From positions 166,953 through 230,952 of the forward strand of contig VTPC01001072.1 of the NCBI GenBank assembly GCA_011009095.1: a DNA stretch of 64,000 bases. The letters are read 5' to 3'. The stretch comes from Ignelater luminosus. Lineage: Eukaryota > Arthropoda > Insecta > Coleoptera > Elateridae. This document shows, one piece after another, positions 24,300 through 34,770 of this stretch (position 1 is its first letter; every line of letters starts with the position of its first letter). Below the pieces are notes generated by a model. That model made no database searches. It had not been told where the DNA came from and worked only from the letters and a program-made list of their open reading frames with translations. The position numbers and the translations under genes were made by a program.

Positions 24300-24665
24300 T
24301 GAAACACAGATGTCCTGTGCATGTCCATGGCCGAAGGTGTTTGGTATCCACGCGTTGTCATTAATGTATATTTGTTGGAATTTCGAAGATCGGTGTCTTG
24401 GACTCCCCGACAGGGCCAATGCCTATGGTTAGATATACATTGAATGTCGCAGACCGAATCTGTCTGATGCCCACGTGTTATCACCGATGTATCTTTGTTG
24501 GAATTCCGAAGATAGATGTCTTGGGGTCCCCGACAGGGCCAATGCGTATGGTTAGATTCATTTCTTGCCGCTGGTCGAAGCTTCTTGGTGCCCATATGTT
24601 GTCACTGATGTGTATCGTTGTTAGAATTCCGAACCCCGACAAGGCCAATGCGTATAGCTAAATAT
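24300..24665. repeat. 123-bp tandem repeat, about three units
   Basis: The landmark TTTGTTGGAATTYCGAAGAT starts at 24371 and 24494, and a shorter form (ATCGTTGTTAGAATTCCGAA) follows 123 bp later at 24614. Each unit also contains CCCCGACAGGGCCAATGC. The 123-bp period equals 41 codons, so the minus-strand frame 24221-24595 reads a repeated HWPCRG...LRNSNK motif through two units before a stop in the third. No family matches, and a non-coding minisatellite is the simpler reading. Confidence 0.75.
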
Positions 24666-25000
24666 GCATTGGATGGCGCAGGTGTTGAGCTAAAAAATGC
24701 AGAAAAAGTTAAGCTAAAACACCGGATACCGATAAGGAAAATTGGAACACAGGGGGAGACACTGTTGATGTCTGAACGCATCGGACACCACGCGAAACTG
24801 CAATAAGAAGTCATCAAGGTTCCGGCTATTCCAGTGCACGTACCGTCGGGAGAACAGTTGTTTCTGTGTAGCCAGCGCTCCCTCATATTACGCTGAGAAT
24901 CAACACAGAGGTTAGATAAAAATGAGTCAAGCAAAATATACAGATGTCAAATGATTGCAAAAAATAATACATAGTTGAAGCCTCGAACTAACATCTAAAG
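24666..25000. other. No gene recognised
   Basis: Ordinary-complexity sequence between the 123-bp tandem repeat and the duplicated contig end. A 110-residue minus-strand frame at 24602-24934 begins outside the repeat and shows no motif. Confidence 0.4.
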
Positions 25001-26316
25001 TATGAATATTTTCAAAATGGTTTTTGAAATGGCTGCTTAAATATCCAAATAATCTACTCGTAAAAAGACCAACATGTTTCTTGGAGAAGAAGGTTTAACT
25101 TTCTGAAAGTAGGGAAAAGGGAAGTAAAGGAAATCAGAAAATTTAAAATTAGAAGTACATTTGACTAATAACAGAGTTTCGCTGTTGCCACATCGCCGAG
25201 CACCTTAAAGAAACCTAACCTTAAGAGTCATTGGCGTTGGCACAAGTGAAAGTGAAATAAGTTGTCAGTGATTCATAGATTCCTAACCTAGACTGGTATT
25301 AAGTAATGCGGCAATATCGCATGGTAAGTAATACATGTGCATTCTGATTAGCCTCTGACGTCACGGGCCGGAAAATTTAAAGTTTATTATGCCTTCAAGA
25401 CAATTCTAAAAAATTATATAAGCTGTCGCTTTGATAAATGAACAAGAGTATTTTTTATTTTTCTTCAATGATCTGTTTCTAAATAGTACCTACCTAGCAG
25501 CACCCCAAGAGTGTTTCTTTATACATTAGCATCCCTGTCCACTAGAAGAAGAATTTGCACAAATGATAGTATAAATCTAGAAAAGATTGGCAACTAATTA
25601 ATCCCGGAAATAGTTACATTTTTGATAAAATTTGTGTGCGTTGAGGAATCCGAGATCTTAATAGCATTTCAGAAAATAATCAATTTATTAATAATTCAGG
25701 AATGGCAGTGCAATTTACAAATTACCCTCAAAATTAGATCGAGTTAATAGTGCCTTCAATAATGATCTTGAAAATACAAATAAGATGCTAACGAAGAGCT
25801 ACCCAAACTTTCTTCGGAGTGAAAACGACAAGAACACCAGGTACAATGAATTATAAGCATCTCCAGTCTTGTAAGTTATCCCTCGAGGTAAAACATCAAG
25901 ATCTCCTACATTCAAATGTTTGTGGGCTCCATATTGGTAATTTAATTAACTTTTCTACATCACCTAACATGTTAAGTTTCAGTAATCAACCGATCAGTTA
26001 TATTTGTCTGTTCTTTATTTCGCATTCATTCTGTCACTCAGTATAGGTATAAGTGTCTCGCTTCAATCATAAATACAAAAAACACTTTAGCCACATATGT
26101 ACAATTAGTTAACTTAAGAAAGATTAAGAAATTTCTTGAATTCGGCCCTGACTAATTCGTCCTTTAAAACAAAATACATCAAATTCAACCCAACAACATT
26201 AATAAAAATGTCAAGGCGTCAAGGCGTTCAGTTTTTTTCTCCTGTCTTCCTTCTACATGCTTTTCACATCGTGTGATATATAAAACCTTTAACCCATTTA
26301 TCTAATAAAATTTTAA
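25001..26316 (+). repeat. Duplicated segment, copy A (left of the gap, no transposon)
   Basis: 1316 bp starting TATGAATATTTTCAAAATGG and ending TCTAATAAAATTTTAA at the first N. It matches 26717-29347 end to end, with about 15 substitutions counted by eye and one 8-bp indel. Copy A lacks the mariner and keeps a single TA at the empty site (GTAATACATGTGC, about 25328-25340). The right end of one contig therefore overlaps the left end of the next. A 75-residue frame at 25819-26046 recurs in copy B and is not evidence of a gene. Confidence 0.95.
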
Positions 26317-26716
26317 NNNNNNNNNNNNNNNNNNNNNNNNNNNNNNNNNNNNNNNNNNNNNNNNNNNNNNNNNNNNNNNNNNNNNNNNNNNNNNNNNNNN
26401 NNNNNNNNNNNNNNNNNNNNNNNNNNNNNNNNNNNNNNNNNNNNNNNNNNNNNNNNNNNNNNNNNNNNNNNNNNNNNNNNNNNNNNNNNNNNNNNNNNNN
26501 NNNNNNNNNNNNNNNNNNNNNNNNNNNNNNNNNNNNNNNNNNNNNNNNNNNNNNNNNNNNNNNNNNNNNNNNNNNNNNNNNNNNNNNNNNNNNNNNNNNN
26601 NNNNNNNNNNNNNNNNNNNNNNNNNNNNNNNNNNNNNNNNNNNNNNNNNNNNNNNNNNNNNNNNNNNNNNNNNNNNNNNNNNNNNNNNNNNNNNNNNNNN
26701 NNNNNNNNNNNNNNNN
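26317..26716. other. Assembly gap, 400 N
   Basis: Exactly 400 unresolved bases between two near-identical sequences. The round number implies an estimated or default gap length. Its true size may be zero or negative (overlapping contigs). Confidence 0.99.
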
Positions 26717-27049
26717 TATGAATATTTTCAAAATGGTTTTTGAAATGGCTGCTTAAATATCCAGATAATCTACTCGTGAAAAGACCAACATGTTTCTTGG
26801 AGAAAGAGGTTTAACTTTCTGAAAGTAGGGAAAGGGGAAGTAAAGGAAATCAGAAAATTTAAAATTAGAAGTACATTTGACTAATAACAGAGTTTCGCTG
26901 TTGCCACATCGCCGAGCACCTTAAAGAAACCTAACCTTAAGAGTCATTGGCGTTGGCACAAGTGAAAGTGAAATAAGTTGTCAGTGATTCATAGATTCCT
27001 AACCTAGACTGGTATTAAGTAATGCGTCAATATCGCATGGTAAGTAATA

Positions 27050-27080
27050 AAGGGTTTTCCAATAAGAGGTGTTATTTTGA
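27050..27080 (+). repeat. Left terminal inverted repeat of the DD41D element
   Basis: 31 bp, perfect inverted match to 28324-28354. The pairing stops at the next base. It is preceded by the TA target duplication. Confidence 0.95.
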
Positions 27081-27163
27081 ATAGCCCGCTATTTCGGTAG
27101 ATGTCACTTTTGAAGCTATCATTTTTTGACATTTGACAAGTAGAAACTACGCCATTAATAAAT

Positions 27164-28249
27164 ATGGAACGATACACGCTTCAACAACGCATTGAAATTA
27201 TTAAAATTCACTATAAAAATGGTGAAAATTTGGCAGAGACGGTTCGTAAAACTCGAACATATTTGGGTCGCCGTGAAGCACCTTGTCGGACCGCAATACA
27301 GAAATTGGTGAAAAAATTCGAGCTCTTGGGACAAGTTAGTGATGTGAAGAATAAAACCCGTGCACGTCGCTCAAGAACAGCCGAGAATATTGCTGTTGTA
27401 GCCGAAAGTGTTAAAGAAAACCCAGGTTTGTCCATTCCTCGTCGTTCTTTGGAATTAGCCATTCCACAAACGTCATTACACCGTATTTTGCATAAAGATT
27501 TGGGTCTTAAGGCTTATAAAGTCCAGTTAACACAAGAACTCAAGCCGGCCGATCATCAACAACGTCGTGTCTTTGCTGATTGGGTCGTTGAAATGCATGA
27601 AAATGATCCAGAATTCCATCGAAAAATCATCTTGAGTGATGAGGCCCATTTCCACCTCGGCGGCTTCGTCAACAAGCAAAATTGTCGGATCTGGGGCTCA
27701 GAAAATCCAAGAGTTATTGTTGAAAAGTCTCTCTATCCTCAACGTGTGACTGTTTGGTGCGGTTTATGGTCCGGCGGAGTCATTGGACCTTACTTTTTCG
27801 AAAATGAGGCTGGAGCAACAGTTACGGTGACTGGATTGCGCTATCGAGAGATGATTAACGATTTTTTATGGCCGGAATTGGATGGTATTGATCTGGACAA
27901 CGTTTACTTTCAACAAGACGGCGCTACGTGCCACACAAGCAACGAAACCATTGATCTTTTACGGAAAAAGTTTCCGGACCGTGTTATCTCTCGAAGAGGT
28001 GATCACAATTGGCCACCGAGATCTTGTGATTTAACACCTTGCGACTTCTTTCTTTGGGGCCACGTGAAAGAGAAGGTCTACGCCAACAGCCCAGCGTCGA
28101 TTCAAGACCTCAAAGATGGAATTCGAGAGGCTATCGAGGACATAGGGCAGCCACTTTGCGATTTGGTTATGGAAAATTTCATGAAAAGGATATTGTCCTG
28201 TAAGCGTGGTCGTGGTGGTCATTTGCCTGATGTTATTTTCCACTATTAA
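27164..28249 (+). CDS. Mariner-like transposase, DD41D, 361 aa
   Basis: Catalyses cut-and-paste movement of its element into TA sites in the nucleus. The ATG at 27164 lies 84 bp inside the left TIR, and no earlier in-frame ATG is apparent. Residues ~5-55 form the first helix-turn-helix (YTLQQRIEIIKIHYKNG...), residues ~72-125 the second (IPQTSLHRILHKDLGLKAYK). The RNase-H-like core follows: D159 in IILSDEAHFHL, D252 in FQQDGATCHTS and D294 in CDLTPCDFFLWG, with 41 residues between the last two. The C-terminal KEKVYANSPASIQDLKDGIREAI region is typical of these enzymes. Length is normal, with no stop or frameshift. It is the only complete transposase in the window and could be active, although activity cannot be judged from sequence. 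Confidence 0.95.
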   Translation: MERYTLQQRIEIIKIHYKNGENLAETVRKTRTYLGRREAPCRTAIQKLVKKFELLGQVSDVKNKTRARRSRTAENIAVVAESVKENPGLSIPRRSLELAIPQTSLHRILHKDLGLKAYKVQLTQELKPADHQQRRVFADWVVEMHENDPEFHRKIILSDEAHFHLGGFVNKQNCRIWGSENPRVIVEKSLYPQRVTVWCGLWSGGVIGPYFFENEAGATVTVTGLRYREMINDFLWPELDGIDLDNVYFQQDGATCHTSNETIDLLRKKFPDRVISRRGDHNWPPRSCDLTPCDFFLWGHVKEKVYANSPASIQDLKDGIREAIEDIGQPLCDLVMENFMKRILSCKRGRGGHLPDVIFHY

Positions 28250-28323
28250 CGGCATACCTTCCTCTTTATAATGAAATAAACATCCGATCATTTATATTAA
28301 AAAATGGCACATTTCTTTGAATA

Positions 28324-28354
28324 TCAAAATAACACCTCTTATTGGAAAACCCTT
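28324..28354 (-). repeat. Right terminal inverted repeat of the DD41D element
   Basis: 31 bp ending ATTGGAAAACCCTT, an exact inverted copy of 27050-27080, followed by TA. It starts 74 bp after the transposase stop. ATGAAATAAACATCC just downstream of the stop contains AATAAA, a possible polyadenylation signal. Confidence 0.95.
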
Positions 28355-29347
28355 TACATGTGCATTCTGATTAGCCTCTGACGTCACGGGCCGAAAAATT
28401 TAAAGTTTATTATGCCTTAAAGACAATTCTAAAAAATTATATAAGCTGTCGCTTTGATAAATGAACAAGAGTATTTTTTATTTTTCTTCAATGATCTGTT
28501 TCTAAATAGTACCTACCTAGCAGCACCCCAAGAGTGTTTCTTTATACATTAGCATCCCTGTCCACTAGAAGAAGAATTTGCACAAATGATAGTATAAATC
28601 TAGAAATCTAGAAAAGATTGGCAACTAATTAATCCCGGAAATAGTTACATTTTTGATAAAATTTGTGTGCGTTGAGGAATCCGAGATCTTAATAGCATTT
28701 CAGAAAATAATCAATTTATTAATAATTCAGGAATGGCAGTGCAATTTACAAATTACCTTCAAAATTAGATCGAGTTAATAGTGCCTTCAATAATGATGTT
28801 GAAAATACAAATAAGATGCTAACGAAGAGCTACCCAAACTTTCTTCGGAGTGAAAACGACAATAACACCAGGTACAATGAATTATAAGCATCTCCAGTCT
28901 TGTAAGTTATCCCTCGAGGTAAAACATCAAGATCTCCTACATTCAAATGTTTGTGGGCTCCATATTGGTAATTTAATTAACTTTTCTACATCACCTAACA
29001 TGTTAAGTTTCAGTAATCAACCGATCAGTTATATTTGTCAGTTCTTTATTTCGCATTCATTCCGTCACTCAGTATAGGTATAAGTGTCTCGCTTCAATCA
29101 TAAATACAAAAAACACTTTAGCCACATATGTACAATTAGTTAACTTAAGAAAGATTAAGAAATTTCTTGAATTCGGCCCTGACTAATTCGTCCTTTAAAA
29201 CAAAATACATCAAATTCAACCCGACAACATTAATAAAAATGTCAAGGCGTCAAGGCGTTCAGTTTTTTTCTCCTGTCTTCCTTCTACATGCTTTTCACAG
29301 CGTGTGATATATAAAACCTTTAACCCATTTATCTAATAAAATTTTAA

Positions 29348-30484
29348 TTACCGAAACCCCAAAGCTCATTAAAATAATAAAAAGAAGCGAATTAAAAAAA
29401 GCGGCCCTCTGGAAATTTGTTTTTCACACACCCGACCCTCTCGACACATTGATTTGTTGTTAAAATATTACTATAAAATATGAATGAAGAAACGAGTCGC
29501 TTCCTCCTCTTTTTTACGTGCTTTAATATACGTTGTGTTTTATAAAATACCTTTATGCTCTTATAATTAATTAATGCGGGGTGAAAGTGTTACAGCCCAG
29601 ACGGATATTAATTAATTTTTCATAGGAATTTTTAATGAAGAAGAGACGACGAGCGCGCGCGCTCGCGCTGCTATCGTTCTTTCTACGAGGGTTATAAAAA
29701 AGTGCATCATCTCGCTTGTAAATTCATAGGTGAATGGAATCTTGCTGCTAGACTATCCTCAGACTCCCCTGGGGGCGCTTTACGAGGAAATGAAAAGTTG
29801 GCTTTTTCGTTAAAATCGTTTTTAGTGTTGCGAAAATGAGGAGATATATAGATAGTTTTTAAAATTTAAATTACAGCGTGAAACAAGAATTTATCTTTAG
29901 ATTCAGACATTATTAAGGCAAATGAGTCTGAAACAAACTGAAAGATAAATACAACTTTAACAGTTTACGTTATTACATACGTACAGAAATAGAAATAAAT
30001 TGCGCTAATCAATTTCAAAGTTGGAATATTTAGTTAGTGTTATTTTGCAGTCGTTAATAAATGCTTCTCTCAAATAGGTAAGTAAATGCTCATTGGCGTA
30101 ATTAGAATTTATGGTTTGTATTAAAATTCCTTCTCCTTGTGTAAAGGTAAAGAAGATCGTAAACAAAACCTACCAACAGTCTTTAAAGAAAGAAATAGAA
30201 CGGAACAAATTGTTAGTAGTAGTTCGCTTCATTAACCGTACAGTAACAACGGATAAATCGATAAATAAATTTGTGAAGATTCCAAACAAAGATGACAAAC
30301 GGACGAGTTCTAGGGATCGAACATAAAGTTATGCAAAACAAGCGTTTAAAAAGTTGGTTCGTAAACGATTTCGTCTTTGATGTGACACCCTTTAAACACA
30401 TTTACCCAAATAGTATTGAGCGATCAGGATTACGTGAGCCCACGTTAAAAAACGAAAGCGCTAGATAAATAAGCATAAAGGCAA
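29348..30484. other. No gene recognised
   Basis: Positions 29340-29770 are of normal complexity, with a short alternating GC tract (GAGCGCGCGCGCTCGCGC, ~29650-29667). They might be conserved non-coding DNA. The 71-residue plus-strand frame at 30111-30326 has no recognised motif. Confidence 0.4.
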
Positions 30485-30995
30485 ATAAAAAGCAAAATCA
30501 AATTTGGCTAAGTACGGCTACTTTGCACTTTCAAAGAAATTGAAATTACTCCGTACAAGAAATATTCCCCCTTATGATAAAAATTCAATGTGTCTATTGG
30601 CTTGGCAACTAAAACACAAATAATGACGTTTACTGATTTCCAATTAAACAAGAACACAAAGTGATTTAATGAACTTGAATATTCAAAAATGGTAAGTAAA
30701 ACTACTTATTTTCTAATTAAATATAATATTAATCAACAACTGACCTAGCTTAATTTACTACTATAAACAGCCTAATATAGAATAACTAACAGAAAATATC
30801 ATGCATGCAAAAAAACAAACTAACCTCACTATTTATATTGCAAGCTAAAATTAAAATAAGTCTAACCTAAGATCGATTAAACCTTGCTGGAATCAACTTC
30901 GAGTTTCCTAGGTGACATCTAAGTATCGTAAAGAATCCGAAGGAAATGACGGAGCTTCGGAGAGGCTTTTGATCCTGAAGGAGCCCCGCAAGAAC
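30485..30995 (+). repeat. Dispersed repeat family A, third copy
   Basis: Diverged homologue of 9500-9990. The shared order is AATTTGGCTAAGTACGGCTA, a TTTCCAATTAAACAAGAACA block, CAAAAATGGTAAGTAAAACT and GGAGCTTCGGAGAGGCTTTT. Its 3' end runs straight into a 9-bp-minisatellite core. Confidence 0.6.
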
Positions 30996-31195
30996 AAGAA
31001 CCGGTATGGCCCGGCAGGGCCGAGACGCCTGATAGGCTGCAAGAGACCGACAAGCCCGACAAGACCGAACGGCTCGAGCGGCCTGGCAGACCTGAGAAGC
31101 CCGAAAGGTCGAAAAGTCCAAAAGATCCTACAGCCTCCAACAGCTCGACAGGCCCGACAAGACCGAAAAGCCGAGATGAGCAAAAAGCCCGAAAG
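30996..31195 (+). repeat. 9-bp-minisatellite core, copy 3 (short)
   Basis: About 200 bp of GGCCCGACA, AAGCCCGAA and GGTCGAAAA-type units starting at GGTATGGCCCGGCAGGGCC. Neither the CAG...TGCACGGGCC edge nor the leader is visible. It may be a fragment of the element seen at 10686, or a local expansion at the end of family A. Frames of 73-112 residues on both strands are artefacts of the period. Confidence 0.6.
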
Positions 31196-34100
31196 ATAAG
31201 CTAACACCGTTCTGGAATAATTTTTTTTTCTTTTATGTGCAGGCAAGCGCTTCCGATTGTTCGTGGTGCTCAGCAGCAGATCACTATCTTTAAAACGATT
31301 GTGACGCCTTGGTTGAGTACTTTATAAAAGGAACGTTCGAAACGGAAATATCACCAAAAATAAAAATTTTGAGACTTAACCTAAAGCAGTACAAAAAACA
31401 GGAATGAAATTAGAAACAATTGGGTTCGATACGTCAAATGATTTTTTATACTTGCAGTGCAGAATCTCAGTAGATAATAAGAAGGTAAAGTCCGATCGAT
31501 TATTGGTCCGTTTGGTAAATATAAAATTTCACAATAACAGCCTCTAACAAGCGTTTCAGAGGTTACCGTATCGATGGAGTGCGCGATTACAACTGTTTCG
31601 TCGAGTAACAATTATAGTTACATATAAGAAGCGTAGAGAAAAAAAAACGACGTACAAAAGTATCTTGAAACGGTAAATAAACATGCGTGGAAGAAGCTGT
31701 AACTAGTCTGAAAACCGTGGGAAGCTACTCCGCTATAGTTCGTTTATAATACTGTGATAACTTTTTTCATAATAATTCAGAATATCAAAGAGCAAACTCG
31801 GAAATAATAATTTTAAGTTAGCTGATCAGCAGGAAAATCCGTAAGCAACAGACAATAATCAATACCGTCTGCTTGATATCGCTTTCAAGCCTGTAGACTT
31901 TTTAGTTCGATAAAACGTAAACCAAAGAAAGTTTGCTTTGGGTATACATAACGCAAAAGAATATTCATCAACGTTTTTAATCCAGCTACCCTCTTGATAA
32001 TCAGCAATACTTTTGATAAACCATCCGAAATCCTTCTCGATGATATCCAAAGCGACAAAATCGAGTTTAAGGTAGTTTTTTATTACTCCCAATGTAATGC
32101 ATGTGTAAACCTGTTGTAACGTCTGCGAATTGCACAGTGAAAGTCTAAGAAATCTTTGTGTGCCCCCAAACATAAAACTCATTCATTTAAAAGGAATTAA
32201 TTCTAAACTAAATCTTATAATTCTAAACAAAACAAATAATTATTTGCTACATTTTTATAATTTATATAACCTTTCAGAAATTACATTCCACAGCTTTCTA
32301 AGATGAAAACTGTTAGCATTTCCATGTAGCACCCTAATGAGAAGCTCGCCTTGTATTCATTTATGTCTGAAATCCCAAGTTAGAGAATTAAAAACAAAAA
32401 CAATAGAAAACGTTTAAGAAACATATTTCTTAACGCCTCATCGTAATATCACGCCAGGCAAGTTTCTATTAAATCCTCCTTCGTTGAAAAATTTAAATGT
32501 TTAACTTCGTTTTCACGGCAGCAATAAGAAGGAGTGAAAAACCTCGAACCGTTGAAGCGACGAAATTGCACGTGCAAATGGTAAAAGTACGTTTTGTGTG
32601 ACACAACAACAAGAAATGAGGCAATAAGTCATGTTTTTCTTATAATGAGCATTACGGCATCTTTTTCCTGCCGCTTCCCGCTTTACTTGTCAGCTGGAAG
32701 AGAATCCTGCAAAACGGAACGCCTAGTTAACGTCGCCTCGTGCGCTCTCAGTTGTCAGATCAACGCACTCATTGTTCCTAACATTTATCTTTTCCTTTCT
32801 GCTCGTGTAATCATGAAGGGTCAAGAAAATTGAAGGGATCCATCCATTCCTCTTTTCAAAATATATTTAATCAGACAAAAAGGTGTACAGACAGTATGCT
32901 TGTACTGAAGGAAATTCTATTATTCCAAGTAATAAAACTAACAATAAATGGCCAATAATAAATTTGGCGGGATATTTCGAAACCGCACATACAATACAAT
33001 AAATATTATAGGTGTACGTGGAGTATTATATTTTATAATCCAGCTGAGCGTATTCACTTTTGCATGTAATAACATAATGGATAAACAGGATCGTAAAAAT
33101 AAATTTACAGTGGAGAGGATTCCAAAGTCGTACTTAAAGCTTAAAATATTAAAACGGGAACGGAGAAGAGTTTTGGGAAGTAATAAAAACGTACCTTTAA
33201 AACTGAAAAACATTAACCCACTAAAGAGAAAACAGCAGCAGCCCAAAGAATAAAAGATCTTTTAGAGGAACATAAATTTAAATCAGTAGCATTTAAATCA
33301 ATAAGAACAATCGTCTTTTTTATAAAACCTATTTGTCTTACAGACCATTGTAATAAATCAGTGTTTTTTCAATCGCAGTCGAATAAGAACACAAAAGACG
33401 TAAATTCCTCCTGTCGTGCTAGTACGGGTTGTGTGGGGGGAAAGTTCGCAGAAAGCTTGACGAAAAAAATTTGTCACATACGAATTACCACGTCGAGGAT
33501 AGAAAAAAAGCATCTAGTGAGACACATTGGCCGGTCTAATTTCTCAATGAATAGCATTGTCTGAAGTAGAGCAAAAAATCTTTCTTCGTCTCGGGATAGT
33601 TTTACGAGAAGAGGGCGTGTAAAATACGTAGGTGAGCTCTGAAAGAAGGCGTAATCCTTGAAAGTGAAAGCAGAGGGTTGTAAGCTGACCAAGGAGGTTT
33701 TAGCTAAAGCCAGATCGATGCATTGTAAGATAAAACTAAGTGTTATGGAATTCAAGATTACTCAAGGATTTACTTTGGGGTGGATTTAAGTAGCTTCATA
33801 TGGGGAAAGAAAAATATAATCGACAACATCCCTTCAAAGAAGGTATACACATTTTTTTCGTATGAAATATAAAAAAGAATCTTTGAGGAGAAAATAAAAA
33901 ATGATATTTAAGACTGGAGATTTCGATCTTGTAAAATAAAAATGGTCCAATTAAGACACCCTCTAACAATCTGTAATTGAACCACAGTGGAATTCATACT
34001 GGTAATTCAATTATCACGCACTTTTACATTTATAAATTAGCTTGGTACTTGTAAGAAAGGGGATGTGTGACGTGCCAATTAAGTGGGGTGGTAACGATGA

Positions 34101-34559
34101 TGATTTGCATAGCGCACATCGTTCTCTTCCTGTCATCGATGGTTTTAAAAATTGATAGGTATGAATCAGTATTCATTATCAACTTTTTCTCGGTGCATGT
34201 CATGCAGATGTTCCAGTTAAAATAAAAATAATTTTTTGATCATCTCATGTTCAATTTAAATTGACAGAAACTTTCTTAACGCACAACTTGTAGCAAAAGA
34301 CTCGCCTAGGACCAGCCTTAGCCTCGTCCGCCAGAAAAATTCGTTTTTCTGTTTTTGGGGATCAGGATGACGTTTCTAACAGTAGACAGTTTCAAACGCA
34401 CGAAAAAACAAGCGACAGACAATGGTAGTCAACTCGGTTTTGCTACTAGAGTCTACATCACTCATAGTGTAGAAATTAAAATGTCTTACCACCTCCCTAC
34501 GGGTAATCATTTTTGGAATATTTCGCAGCCGTCAAAGAAAAACAAAAAATAATCGGTAT
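31196..34559. other. No gene recognised
   Basis: Contains a 107-residue minus-strand frame (31859-32182), a pair of opposed ~100-residue frames (32938-33253) and a 93-residue one (33474-33755). None has a recognisable motif or splice context. Positions 32400-32830 and 33360-33780 are more complex than the AT-rich background and could be conserved non-coding DNA or undetected exons. Confidence 0.4.
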
Positions 34560-34770
34560 CGCTTGTTTTATGCTCTGAGATAAACTATTATAATAGTCAA
34601 AATCCCGTTTCAGTGTGAGCTGCCGCTCTCTAGGTACAAACACAACTCGGAAAAATAACCAAATAACAATCGCCGGTACCTGGATCGTTGAGCAGCCTTT
34701 GATGCACCACTGTCAGATACAAAAGCCTCATTTCGACATCATGGCCGTTCCTGCAATCCAGAAGAAGTTA
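34560..34770 (+). repeat. ~213-bp tandem repeat, unit 1
   Basis: Contains TGTTTTATGCTCTGAGATAA, CGTTGAGCAGCCTTTGATGC and GGCCGTTCCTGCAATCCAGA, all mirrored in the units at 35810-36130. It is separated from them by the inserted 9-bp-minisatellite element. Confidence 0.6.

Larger units (their letters stand above)
27050..28354 (+). mobile_element. Mariner-like element, DD41D (rosa-type), apparently intact
   Basis: The element is 1305 bp with perfect 31-bp terminal inverted repeats, beginning AAGGGTTTTCCAATAAGAGG. TA is duplicated at 27048-27049 and 28355-28356. The insertion point is proven by the empty allele at about 25330. The single plus-strand gene fills most of the element. A 41-residue spacing between the last two catalytic Asp residues matches the DD41D group of the Tc1/mariner superfamily, known as rosa; that name is from memory of the family. 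The intact gene, identical TIRs and presence/absence difference all point to recent mobility. Confidence 0.96.
26717..29347 (+). repeat. Duplicated segment, copy B (right of the gap, with mariner insertion)
   Basis: Starts at the first base after the gap with the same TATGAATATTTTC as copy A and stays homologous to 29347, where copy A reaches the gap. Removing the 1305-bp element and its extra TA leaves 1324 bp. That is copy A plus 8 bp, and the 8 bp is a local AAATCTAG duplication near 28600. The substitution level (about 1 percent) suits allelic divergence. Confidence 0.95.

Noticed and set aside
26264-26731. 155-residue minus-strand frame spanning the gap
   Set aside because: Almost entirely made of N, so not real sequence.
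25819-29077. Two near-identical 75-residue frames (25819-26046 and 28850-29077) suggesting a duplicated gene
   Set aside because: They lie in the two versions of one locus on either side of the gap; duplication is probably an assembly effect, and the frame shows no motif.
31859-32182. 107-residue minus-strand frame starting with ATG
   Set aside because: No recognisable motif, and a few frames of this length are expected by chance in 64 kb of AT-rich DNA.
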